Positions 9,191 through 19,700 of a stretch of 64,000 bases of DNA are shown piece after piece. Every line of letters begins with the position of its first letter. Position 1 is the stretch's first letter. The DNA is taken from NCBI GenBank assembly GCA_041397845.1, contig JAWKVW010000005.1, positions 62,001 through 126,000 on the forward strand, given 5' to 3'. The position numbers and the translations under genes are program-made. The notes beneath the pieces were generated by a model. It had not been told where the DNA came from and did not search any database. It worked only from the letters and a program-made list of their open reading frames with translations. Origin of the DNA: JAKPQE01 sp041397845. GTDB taxonomy: Bacteria; Pseudomonadota; Alphaproteobacteria; Rhizobiales; JAKPQE01.

Positions 9191-9576
9191 TGCCCCGTCC
9201 CGTTCCCGGCGACTGGCCGCACTCCTCGTTTTCCTTGCACAGGCCCTGCCTGCGGCTGCGGGCGAGGCACGGGCGCTGCCGGTACGCTGCAACCGCCCTC
9301 GCACCGGCAGAGCGGCCGGCGGTCTATCTCCGTTCACGACCTCGATCGCGACGGCTATCTGTCGCGCGACGAATACCGGCTGTTCGAGGAATATTTCCTG
9401 CGCTGGAAGGAGAGCACCGGGCGGCCGAGCTGCCGGCGCATGCCCCTGCCCTTCGACGTCATCGACGCGGACAAGGACGCGGATTTTCGGAAGCCGAAAT
9501 GATCGAGGCGTTGCACGCGCATGGCGGCAGCGGAAGCCTGCACCGGCGGGCAAATATGACTTCAGGCCATCCTTAG
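9187..9576 (+). CDS. Exported EF-hand protein (frameshifted)
   Basis: A small protein of about 130 residues whose ATG overlaps the hydrogenase small-subunit stop (ATGA), implying translational coupling. After one frame correction the N-terminus is a signal peptide (LAALLVFLAQALPAAAGEA). An EF-hand calcium loop DLDRDGYLSRDE is encoded at 9338-9373. A second, partly broken loop starts DADKDA and continues in another frame as SEAEMIEALHAH. At least three single-base shifts are needed to join the parts, so the exact end is uncertain. The coupling suggests a periplasmic partner of the hydrogenase-cytochrome protein. It could instead be an unrelated calcium-binding protein. Confidence 0.65.
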   Translation: MMPRPVPGDWPHSSFSLHRPCLRLRARHGRCRYAATALAPAERPAVYLRSRPRSRRLSVARRIPAVRGIFPALEGEHRAAELPAHAPALRRHRRGQGRGFSEAEMIEALHAHGGSGSLHRRANMTSGHP

Positions 9577-10625
9577 GAATCTGGCCTCCGGGGCCAGTCT
9601 CGCCGTCCTGGCGAAGCAGCGCCTGCCAGAGCGCGTCCTCATCGACGCTGCCGACAACGCATCCGCCATCCTCGACGACGATCGGCTGGCGGTTGCGAAG
9701 GCGCATCTCCATGAGCTGGCGAACGGGCGTTGCCGGCGTCGCCCTCGGGCAATCGTCGGCCGGCGCGGCCGTGGCCGGGGCCATGACCTCGACGGCGCGC
9801 AGCACATTGAGCGGGTTCAAGGGCGACGAAGTCCTCGACATAGGTGTCGCGGGATTGAGCACGATCTCCTGCGGCGTGCCGAGCTGGATGATGCGGCCGC
9901 CTTCCATGATGGCGATGCGCGAACCGATCTTCAGGGCTTCGTCCAGATCATGGCTGACAAAGACGATGGTGCGGGCGAGCTTTCTGCAGGTCGATGAGCT
10001 GTCCTGCAGGTGGGCGCGCGGATCAACGGATCGAGCGCAGAGAACGGTTCGTCCATGAGCAGGATCGGCGCATCGGTCGCGAATGCACGGGCAAGACCGA
10101 CGCGCTGCTGCATGCCGCCGGAAAGCTCAGCGCTACAGGCGCCGGCCCAGTCGCCGAGATTGGACGAGCCCGAGCTGGCGGGCAACCCGCTCGCGGCGCT
10201 CGGCCTTCGGCACGCCGGCAAGCTCGAGCCTCGAAGCCGACATTGTCGGCGACGGTGCGCCAGGCAGAAATGGGCGAACCGCTGGTGACCATGGCGATGC
10301 GCCGCGCGCAGGTGGCGCAACTCGTCGTCATCGGTGGCGACATCCACCCAACGGGAAAGCCGCTGGATATCTCGACCTTGCTACTGGTGGCCGGATTGAG
10401 GCCGCTGATCGTCCGCAACAGCGTCGACTTGCCCGAACCGACAGGCCCATCAGGACGACGATCTCGCCGGCCTCGATATCGAGCGAGCAATCGCGGCTGA
10501 CGATGTGGCCGGTCTCGGCCTGGATTTCCGCGGCTGCGGCCGGCGTCCATCAGCGGCAGGGCGAGCTCGGGCCTCGGGCCGAAGACGATATCGACATGCG
10601 CCAGCCTGACGACCGGCTCGCTCAT
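9562..10625 (-). CDS. choV: Choline ABC transporter ATP-binding subunit ChoV (frameshifted)
   Basis: The ATPase of a ProU/OpuA-type quaternary-amine importer. The start MSEPVVRLAHVDIVFG and the following low-similarity insert resemble rhizobial ChoV. GSGKSTLLRTISGLN is the Walker A region. Fragments of the signature motif (ELSGGMQQRVGLARAF) and of Walker B (ILLMDEPFSALDPL) are readable in other frames, then MEGGRIIQLGTPQEIVLNP and a C-terminal CBS-like part. Many single-base indels break the frame, and the 3' end near 9562 is my estimate from family length (about 350 residues). The start at 10625 overlaps the choW stop (ATGA). Confidence 0.8.
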
Positions 10626-11473
10626 CGCCCGCCTGCCCGCTCGGCCCGGAAGAAGCGGTCGAGAATGATGGCGACGAGGACGATCGCGAGCCCGACCTCG
10701 AAGCCCTTGGCGATATTCACCTGATTGGCAAGAAGGTCGGCGCACCGAGGCCGTCGGCGCCGACGAGAGCGGCGATGACCACCATCGACAGCGACAGCAT
10801 GATGGTCTGGCAGGACGCCGGCCAAGGATCTGGTGGGTCGCGTGCGGCAACTCGATTTTCCAGAGAAGCTGCCAGCCGGTGGCGCCGGAAGCCCGCCCGC
10901 CTCGATGAGCGTTTTCGGCGTCGAGGAAATGCCGAGATGAGTGGGGGCGCCGGATCAGCGCCGGCAGGGCGAAAATCACCGTGGCGACGAGGCCGGGCAC
11001 GGCCACCGAGACCAAAGAGGATGAGCGCCGAATGAGATGGCGACAAAGGTCGGGATCGTCTGCATGAGATCGAGCAGCGGACGAACCAGGCATAGAGCCA
11101 TGGACGATGGGCGGCGGCGACACCGATCGGCACGCCGAGCCCCATGCAGACAATGGCCGAGGCAAGACGAGCGCGAGCGCTTCGGTCGTCTCCTCCCAGT
11201 AGCCCTGATTGATGATCAGCAGCGCGCCGAAGTACGACAAAGCCGGCGAAATACAGCACCGGCGGGCGGCGAAAGCGAGCCCGGCGAGCACCGCGACAAC
11301 GACCTCAGCGGATGCGCGGCGCCTGCAGCAGCCAGAGGATGGCGTCGATCATCGCTTCGAGGGCCACGGCAAGGCCGTCGAAGAACCACGCGCCAATTGG
11401 CGGTGATCCAGCCGACGAATGCCTGCACGGCCTTGCCGATCGGCAGTTTGTAGTCGGTCAGCCAGTCCATCAT
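10622..11473 (-). CDS. choW: Choline ABC transporter permease ChoW (frameshifted)
   Basis: The inner-membrane permease of the ChoXWV system, about 280 residues. The N-terminus MMDWLTDYKLPIGKAV is typical of ChoW. Further readable blocks, in several frames, are ALLIINQGYWEETTEAL, LVATVIFALPA, RAFGATGWQLLWKIELPHA, LSMVVIAALVGADGLG and the C-terminal ANQVNIAKGFEVGLAIVLVA. The EAA-loop permease motif (FGATGWQLLWKIELP) contacts the ATPase. Several indels interrupt it, but the order and total length are normal. It follows choX by about 25 bp and overlaps choV by 4 bp, so the three genes form one operon. Confidence 0.8.
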
Positions 11474-11497
11474 CCGGCCCGCCGCTCCGGCATCCGG

Positions 11498-12439
11498 TTA
11501 CTTGGCGAGCGGCCGCCGCGACGGTCGCCCTGGCGTCGCCGCCATCACGGGTCGTCACGCCCGCGAGCCAGCCGTCGAGCACCTCGGGATGACCTTCAGC
11601 CAGGCGCCGGCAGCGGCTCGGCCGGCGCTGTCGTCGAGGATCGCGCCCATGATCTCGTTTTCCATGGCCAGCGAGAACTCGTTCTTCAGCAGCGCGCCGA
11701 CATTGGCGCACTCGGCAAATGGCACCGGCGCGCGTGTTGGTGTGGACCGTGGCGCCGCCGAAATCGGGGCCGAACACGTCGTCGCCACCGGAGATAGGCC
11801 ATCTCGAACTTGGCGTTCATCGGATGCGGCTCCCAGCCGAGGAAGACGACATCCTCGTTCTTCTTGGCGGCGCGGGCGACCTGGGCGTGAGCATGCCCTG
11901 CTCGGAGGACTCGACGCCTCGAAGCCCTTGAGGCCGAAGCTGTCCTTGTCGATCATCTCGAGGATCAGGCGGTTGTTGGTCATTGCCCGGCTCGATGCCG
12001 TAGATCTTGGCCGTCGAGCTTGTCCTTGAACCTGGCGATGTCGGCGAAATCCTTGAGGCCGGCGTCGAAGGTGTATTTCGGCACCGCCAGCGTGTACTTG
12101 GCACCCTTCAGAAACTCGCGGACGGTCTCGACCGTGCCCTTGGCGAGGTAGGGCGCGATATCGCCTTCTTCCGATGGTCGGCATCCAGTTGCCGAGGAAG
12201 ACGTCGATGTCGTTGTTGGCAAGCGAGGTGTAGGTCACCGGAACCGACAGAACCTTGACGCCGGGCCTTGTAGCCGAGCGCCTCGAGGACGACGCCGGTC
12301 GCGGCGGTCGTCGCGGATGTCGGTCCAGGCCGACGTCGGAAAACCGAACGGTCGCGCAGCCTGGCTCGGCGGCAGCGGCCGACCAGCAAGGACGGCGGCA
12401 GCGGCGATCACCCCTGAGAATGGTGCTGTTGCGGATCAT
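11498..12439 (-). CDS. choX: Choline-binding periplasmic protein ChoX (frameshifted)
   Basis: The substrate-binding protein of the choline importer, roughly 310 residues. After an N-terminal signal region it shows VRFSDVG, LPVTYTSLANNDID-type text (here VPVTYTSLANNDIDVFLG), NWMPT, REFLKGAKYTLAVPKYT, LILEMIDKDSFGLKGFE and FSLAMENEIMGAILDD. Homologues cage the choline head group with aromatic residues. Numerous single-base shifts split it over all three frames. The stop at 11498 assumes a C-terminus ...LAK. It is divergent from betI, with a BetI-type operator in the shared region, so choline-dependent derepression is likely. Confidence 0.8.
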
Positions 12440-12533
12440 GGGCGGTTTCCCTCATGTTTTGCGCTGTCGTGAAACTGTTATCGTTTTGCCCTGATGCTCG
12501 GGACGAGTCCACCGCAGCGCCGCAGGGCGCCGG

Positions 12534-12558
12534 TAATTGATTGACGGGTCAATTAAAA
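12534..12558. promoter_or_regulatory. Probable BetI operator between choX and betI
   Basis: A dyad with core TTGAC-GG-GTCAA inside AT-rich flanks (TAATTGA upstream, TTAAAA downstream). It resembles the TTGAACGTTCAA-centred BetI box known from choline loci. It lies 95 bp from choX and 76 bp from betI, so it could control both. Basis: sequence symmetry plus recall of the published box. Confidence 0.6.
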
Positions 12559-12634
12559 TCGGTCTGAATGAGACGGCGGCAGCGACCTCGCGACAACGCC
12601 TCGACCCGCATTTCCCGAGACCTGGCAGGACGAC

Positions 12635-13225
12635 ATGCCCAAGCTTGGAATGGAACCGATCCGGCGGCGCGCGCTCATCGATGCGACGATCGAGGCGATC
12701 GGCGAGGTCGGCTCGCTCGAGGTGACCGTCAGCCAGATTGCCGAGCGGCCGGCGTCTCGGCCGCCCTCGCCCACCACTATTTCGGCGGCAAGGAAGAGCT
12801 TTTCCTGGCAACGATGCGGAGCTTCTGGTGCGGCTCGGCGAAGCGCTGCGCGCCGGCCTTGTCGGGCTCCGCACGCCGCGCGACCGATCTCCGCCGTGAT
12901 CGCGGCATGCTTTTCGGCTGACCAGTTCGAACCGGCGACGATCTCGGCCTGGCTCGTCTTCTATGTCCGGGCGCAGAGTTCGGCACCGGCGCACCGCCTG
13001 TTGCGGATCTACGCACGGCGGCTCGACAGCACCTGCGTTTCTGCGTTTCGAAGTCTCGCTGCGACCGAGGTTGACGAAGCGCGGCTTGCCGAGGCGACGG
13101 CGGCGATGATCGACGGTCTCGCCGCGGCACGCGCTGAAAGACGGCAGGCTGGACCCGGACGCGGCCGTCGCGCCGGTCGAGATCGTCGACGACGCGCTCG
13201 ACGCAGAGGCGCCGAGCCGGCCTGA
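12635..13225 (+). CDS. betI: TetR-family choline-responsive repressor BetI (frameshifted)
   Basis: A repressor of about 196 residues that releases DNA when choline is present. The N-terminus MPKLGMEPIRRRALIDATI matches BetI closely. The HTH continues in another frame as AGVSAALAHHYFGGKEELF, and the ligand-binding half returns as FEPATISAWLVFYVRAQSS and LLRIYARRLDS. At least four indels are needed. Unlike many bet loci, no betaine-aldehyde or choline dehydrogenase gene follows; the next gene is a convergent peptidase. Pairing with choXWV across the operator at 12534 supports the assignment. Confidence 0.85.
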   Translation: MPKLGMEPIRRRALIDATIEAIGEVGSLEVTVSQIAERPASRPPSPTTISAARKSFSWQRCGASGAARRSAARRPCRAPHAARPISAVIAACFSADQFEPATISAWLVFYVRAQSSAPAHRLLRIYARRLDSTCVSAFRSLAATEVDEARLAEATAAMIDGLAAARAERRQAGPGRGRRAGRDRRRRARRRGAEPA

Positions 13226-13229
13226 CGCT

Positions 13230-15033
13230 TCACCGCGAGGAAATCAGAGCAGCCGTCACCAGCGCCAGCCAGGTCGCGGTCTCCTTGTCGAGCAGCGGCG
13301 AAATCACCTCGCGCACCCGCCGTGATAGGCATCGAGCCAGGCGTCGTCGGCGGTCAGCATCGCCACCGCGATCAGGCGCCGGTCGATCGGCACGAGGGTC
13401 AGCGTCTCGAACGCATGCAGCTTCTTCTCGCTGCCCTCGACCGCCTCGGCCGGCTGACCAGAATGAGGTTCTCGATACGGATGCCGTAAGCGCCGGTCTT
13501 GTAGTAGCCCGGCTCGTTCGAGACGATCATGCCGGCCTCGAGCTTCACCGAGCCGGCCTTGGAGATCCGGCGCGGACCTTCGTGCACGGACAGGAAGCTG
13601 CCGACGCCGTGGCCGGTGCCGTGATCATAATCGAGGCCGGCCTGCCAGAGTGCATAGCGCGCAAAACGTATCGAGCTGGGCGCCGGTCGTTCCTTCCGAA
13701 AGCGCGCCGCGGCAACGCCGATATGCCCTTTCAGGCGCGCGTGAAGCGGTCATCTCGGCGGTCGTCTGCCGATCGCGACCGTGCGGGTGATGTCGGTCGT
13801 GCCGTCGACATACTGGCCGCCGGAATCGACGAGATAGAGCGAGCCGCCGTCGAGCGGCCGGCTGGTTGCGCGCGTCACCTCGATACCGGACGATGGCACC
13901 GTTCGGCCCGGCGCCGGAGATCGTATCGAAGGAAAGGGTCCTTCAGTTTCCCCGTGGCGCGCCGGCACTTCCAGCCGCTCGGCGGCCGCAATTTCATCGA
14001 CGGTGCCCGGCTCCTGACCATCGAGCCAGGCAAGAAACGTCACCATGGCCGCACCGTCGCGGACATGCGGCGCGGGCGCTGTCGATCTCGACGTCGTTCT
14101 TGATCGCCTTCGGATGAACGCAGGGATCGGCGCCGGCGACGACGGTTGCGCCGGCCGCGGCCAGCCGTTCGATACGGCACCGGCGCCCCGGCGGGATCAA
14201 CCAGCACGCGGGCGCTGCCGAGCCCTTCGAGCGCGTCCGGGAACGCTCCGGCCAGACGAACGTCGACAACTTCGGCCAGCGCCGCAGCGAGATCGGCCTC
14301 GAGCCGGCGGCGTCGATATTATTACGACGGCCGTACTCCCGGCCGACGATGGCAAAGGCGAGCACCAGCGGCGTATGGGGCACGTCCCCGCCACGGATGT
14401 TGAACAGCCAGGCGACCGAGGACGGGTCGGTGAGGACGACCGCATCGGTCGCCTTGTCGACGAGGGCCTGACGCAAATCGGCGAGCTTTTTCCGCGGCCG
14501 CGGCCGGCATGAACGAGCGGATGATCGACGACTGTTGACGACGGCCGCTCCGGCCGATCGGTCCAGACGGCATCAAGCGGATTGCCGGCGACGGCAACGA
14601 GGTTCGGCCTCCCGCCTTCGCAGGCGGCGGCGAACTTCTTCACCTCGTTGGCGGTGTGCAGCCATGGATCGTGTGCCGATGCGCCCGCCCGCCTGAGCAT
14701 TTGCCGCAATCCAGTCGCCTGCCGGACTATCGATGAAATGGCAGGTCTCGAAGACCGCGAGGTCGACCTGATCGCGAACCTGCAAGGTGTAGCGGCCATC
14801 GACGAAAATCGCTGCCTTTTCGGCAAGGACGATGGCAAGTGTCGGCCGAGCCGGAAAAGCCCGTCAGCCAGGCCAGCTGCTCGGCGGACGCCGGCAGGTA
14901 CTGTTCTGGAACTCATCGGCGTGGGGCACGATGAACCGTTGAAGGCCGTCGCGCAGCAGAGACGGGCGCGAAGGGCGGCGACACGCGGAGCGCCGACGCT
15001 CGGATCGGCGATATCGTCAAAGGTCTGGAACAT
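13230..15033 (-). CDS. pepP: Xaa-Pro aminopeptidase, M24 family (frameshifted)
   Basis: A cytoplasmic metallopeptidase of about 600 residues that removes N-terminal residues preceding proline. Readable blocks in order: MFQTFDDIADPSVG, the Trp-rich creatinase-like part (LVAVAGNPLDAVWTDRP), ATDAVVLTDPSSVAWLFNIR, the metal-binding LYLVDSGGQYVDGTTDITRT, MIVSNEPGYYKTGAYGIRIE and a C-terminal AWLDAY...TATWLALVTAALISS. The second Asp of DGTTD, the Glu of NEPGYY and the last GIRIEN Glu are metal ligands in the family. Many indels break the frame, as in its neighbours. It is convergent with betI, with only 4 bp between the stops. Confidence 0.82.
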
Positions 15034-15401
15034 GCGTGAAGTTGTGCGGAAACGGCGGGAAAATCCATCGCGATTTACGGCCGATTTCGCGCCCGCCGCC
15101 CGCCGCCTGCCGTTCCCCGTGTGGCATGCCGAGGCTGCGGCTTTCGAATGTCGGCCTGTCACGGGAAAGGTCGAGCCGAGCCAAAACCGCCCGACGCACA
15201 GCGGGCGATACACATGCAATTGGGCGCACATGCAACGAGGCGGCACATATGCAACGAGGCGGCCGCAACGGACCGCCCCGCGCAATTCATCACCGGTCAT
15301 ACCTGTCCTTATGCCAGCCAAGAGCCTGCCCTGCAGCGTCCCGCTCAAGGCGACTTGCCAGAAGACCGGCAAATCACATTCAAGCCCGTCGCCACCTGCG
15401 C
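15034..15401. other. Intergenic stretch between pepP and recA
   Basis: 368 bp without a convincing gene. The only structure seen is a short tandem repeat at about 15220-15262, in which CACATGCAACGAGGCGG recurs as CACATATGCAACGAGGCGG after a more diverged first copy. Low sequence quality here makes any small gene invisible. Confidence 0.5.
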
Positions 15402-16509
<1,108 letters not shown>

Positions 16510-16556
16510 ACTCGCGCTCCTTATTCCACAGGCGACAAGCCGTTTCAAACGAGGTC

Positions 16557-16584
16557 AATGTACACTTTTTGTTCTATTTGGCAA
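16557..16584 (-). promoter_or_regulatory. recA promoter with overlapping SOS (LexA) box
   Basis: On the minus strand a -35-like TTGCCA (16584-16579) and a -10-like TACATT (16562-16557) are 16 bp apart. The alphaproteobacterial LexA pattern GTTC-N7-GTTC appears with one mismatch as GTAC-N7-GTTC at 16560-16574, covering the spacer, about 50 bp before the recA ATG. Confidence 0.7.
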
Positions 16585-16727
16585 CAGGCGATGGAACAAT
16601 TTGTGTTGAAACGGCTTTCCGGAATTCGTTCGAGATCCGTTCTGCGGCGTCGGGCGAGCTGTTTACCGTATTCTATCGCGCTGGTTGTGCGGCGAATCCC
16701 GCCGCCTGCCCGACCTTTCGCCCCGAC

Positions 16728-19700
16728 TCAGTAATCCCACTCGACGGTGACGCCGACCTTGCTCTTGCCGCCGGAGCCGACTTCGCCGCGCGCCTTGATG
16801 TTCTTGGTCACGTCGAGGTCGACGGTGACCTTGCTGGTGTCGGCGGAAGTGCCCTGGCTGACGCCGAGATAGACCTTGTCGGTGACGTAGCGGCCGGCCT
16901 TGACCGCCGCGCCGCCTTCGCCGTCGCCGGCGACCTCGAGGTCATCCACGCCAAGCCCCTGGCGCAGCCGGCCGAGCAGTCCCGGCCCGCTGCCGGCAAG
17001 GCCGCCGAGTTCGGCGATGCTCGAGGCGAGCGTTGCAATCTGAGCCGGCGAGAGCTTGTCGGTGGTGCGGCCGAAGACGAGCAGCGCCAGCACCTCTTCC
17101 TGCGGCAGGGAGGGCGAGGAATTGAAGGTGAATTGCGGGTCGCTGGCGCGGCCGGCGACGAGAACCTCGATGGTCGTGTCCGAAGTCGACGTCGTCGCGG
17201 CAAAGTCGAGATAGGGGTCGAAATCGCCGGAGAAGTCTACGGTGCCGCGCGAGAAAGCCAGGCGTTTTCCGAGCAGCGACAGCCGGCCACGGCGCATCTC
17301 GAAACCGCCGTCGGCATAAGGTGCGGCCGTCGTGCCGCGCAGGCGGATCGAGCCGCCGAGCTCGGCGTCAAGGCCGCGGCCGCGCACGAAGATGCGGCCC
17401 GGCGCGTTCACGGCGATATCAAGACCGAGGCCGGTGGCGTTGCCGCCTTCGCGCTTCGGCCCCTCGATGCGGCGCGCCTGCGCCTCGACTGCTTCCGGCG
17501 CGTTGCGGTGTTCGACATTCAGCACCGCGACGCTCGCCGGCAGCTTGTCGGGGATGGTGATGTCGACCTGTTCAAGGTCGACCTTGCCGCGCGCCGTCGC
17601 CTGCCCCAGCAGCGGCCCGTTGATGCCGAGGTCGGCGGAAAAGCGCGCAGCAACGACGGAGCCGTCGGTATAGCGGCCATTGCGGATCGCTATCGAAAGG
17701 TCGGCGGGATAAAGGCTGCCGGGAGCGATTCCGACTTTTCCTGAAGCGGTGAAAGTACCGTTTTTCCCAATGCTTCCATCCAGTTTCTCGATTGAAACAT
17801 TATCTCCGGCGAGGCGTAGCACAGCGGCAATGCCGCTTGCCGAAATGCCGGAGCCGGGATCGGAAAAGCCGGCATTGGCGGTGCTGATCCGGCCGGAGAC
17901 CGATGGCGTCGGCAGGCGCCCGGAGATGTCGAGGTCGAGCGCTGCCTCGCCACTGGCGCGGGCGCCGCGGTCGCCGAGCTGGCCGTTGGCGAGGGCCAGC
18001 GGCACCTTGCCGGTGACGCGGAGGGCCAGCGGCTCGGTCGCGGCGGCCGGGGCATTGCCGCGAACGGCGATGTCGAGACCGGCGCCGGCGATCTTCATGT
18101 CGAGGCTGGTGCGCGGACCGGCGAGCGTGCCCTTGCCGGAAAGCGCCAGCGCGGCAAGGCCGAGGGCGCGCACCTCGGCCAGCGAGGCGTCGCGCCAGTC
18201 CAGCGTCCAGTCGACGCGCGGCGCGGCCGGCGTGCCGGTGACGCGGGCGTCGGCGGTGATGCGGCCGGCGGCACCGAGCTTCGGGTCGACGACGTCGAGC
18301 AACGTTGCCGGCAGGCTGCGGGCGGCAATATCGAGGGCGAGACTGTCGCCGGCGCGGCCGGAAATGTTGAGCGAACCGCCCGATACGTCGAGGGCGAGCG
18401 TGTCGATGGTCGTGACGCCGCCGCCCGAGACAAGGCGCGCCGGGCGGGTGAGCTTCACCGGCACGCCCTTCCAGCGGGCATCGAGGGCCGAGAGGCGGAT
18501 TTCCGTGCCCGCGTCGACGGCCGCGACAGTGGCCGTCGCGTTCGCCCTGCCCTCCGGCAGCGTCGCTGCGATGTCGAGGGCGGTGCCGGCGTCGGCGGGC
18601 CGGGCGGTGACGTTGAGGCTGTCGATGCGCTGACCACCAGCGCGAACGGCTTTTGCCGAGAGCGTTCCCTTGGCGGCCGGCGTCGCGAAGGCATCGGCAA
18701 TGACGCCTGAGAGTTCGGCGCTGCCGATTTCCGTCGTCGCGGCGCGAAGGCGTTTCGCGTTGGCGGCAAGGGCGATCGTCTGGCCACCCTCGCCGGCCGA
18801 GAACTCGGCGCGGGCGGAGAGCGCGCCGGCAAGATCGATGAGGACGAGCGGCGCGATCTCGGCAAGATCGGGCACCGAGAGATCGACCGGACCGACGATG
18901 TCGCCCGAGGCGCCGATGGCAAGATCGCCGGCAAGGCGGGCGGCGAGCAGGCGGAAATCGAGGTTGGCGCGGCTGCCGCCGGTCTTCCCGTCGGCAAGGA
19001 TCGTCGCCGTGCCGGTCACCGGCTTGCCGTCGAGCGCACCGGAAAGCCTGAGGTTGCCGACCGGGCCGGGAAGCCGGGCGGAAACCTCGACAAGGCCCTT
19101 CGTGAAGGCGTGACCGGCAAGACGTACCTCGCTCGCCGCTATCTCGGCGGCAAGCTCCGGGGCGGTTGCCGTGCCGGTGATGTCGGCCGAGAGATCGACC
19201 GCGCCGCTTGCCTGCGGCTGCAGGCGCGCGAGGTCGTTGATGCGGGCCTTTGCCGCCAGATCCAGCTCATCGCCGGCCGAACCGGCGAGCGAGAGGCTGA
19301 AGGCGCTGTTTTCGGCCGAGAGCACGTCGATGGCGAGGCCGTCGCCAGCCGTGAGTTCGAGCGCGAGCGCGATGGATTCGCCAAGAAGACCGTCGATTGC
19401 CGCCGTGCCGGTGGCGATGCCGGATGCCGAACCTTTCAGAGCGATTTCCGTGGCACCGCCGGTCAGCGCCAGATTGCCGGCAAGGCGGGCGCGGACCGTC
19501 TCGCCGAGCGTGCGGCCGGCGGCGAAGGGCTCGGCAGCGACAAGGTCCAGCGCGAGATCGGTCTTCTCCATGACGGCGAGCGAAGGTCCGGCAGTGCCCG
19601 AGGCGGTCAGGGCGAGGCCGCCGGCGCGGGCGGCCGCGGTCGCAAGGCCATTGCCATCGAGGCGGGCGCGCCATGCGGTGCCGCCGCCCTTCCCCGGTTC

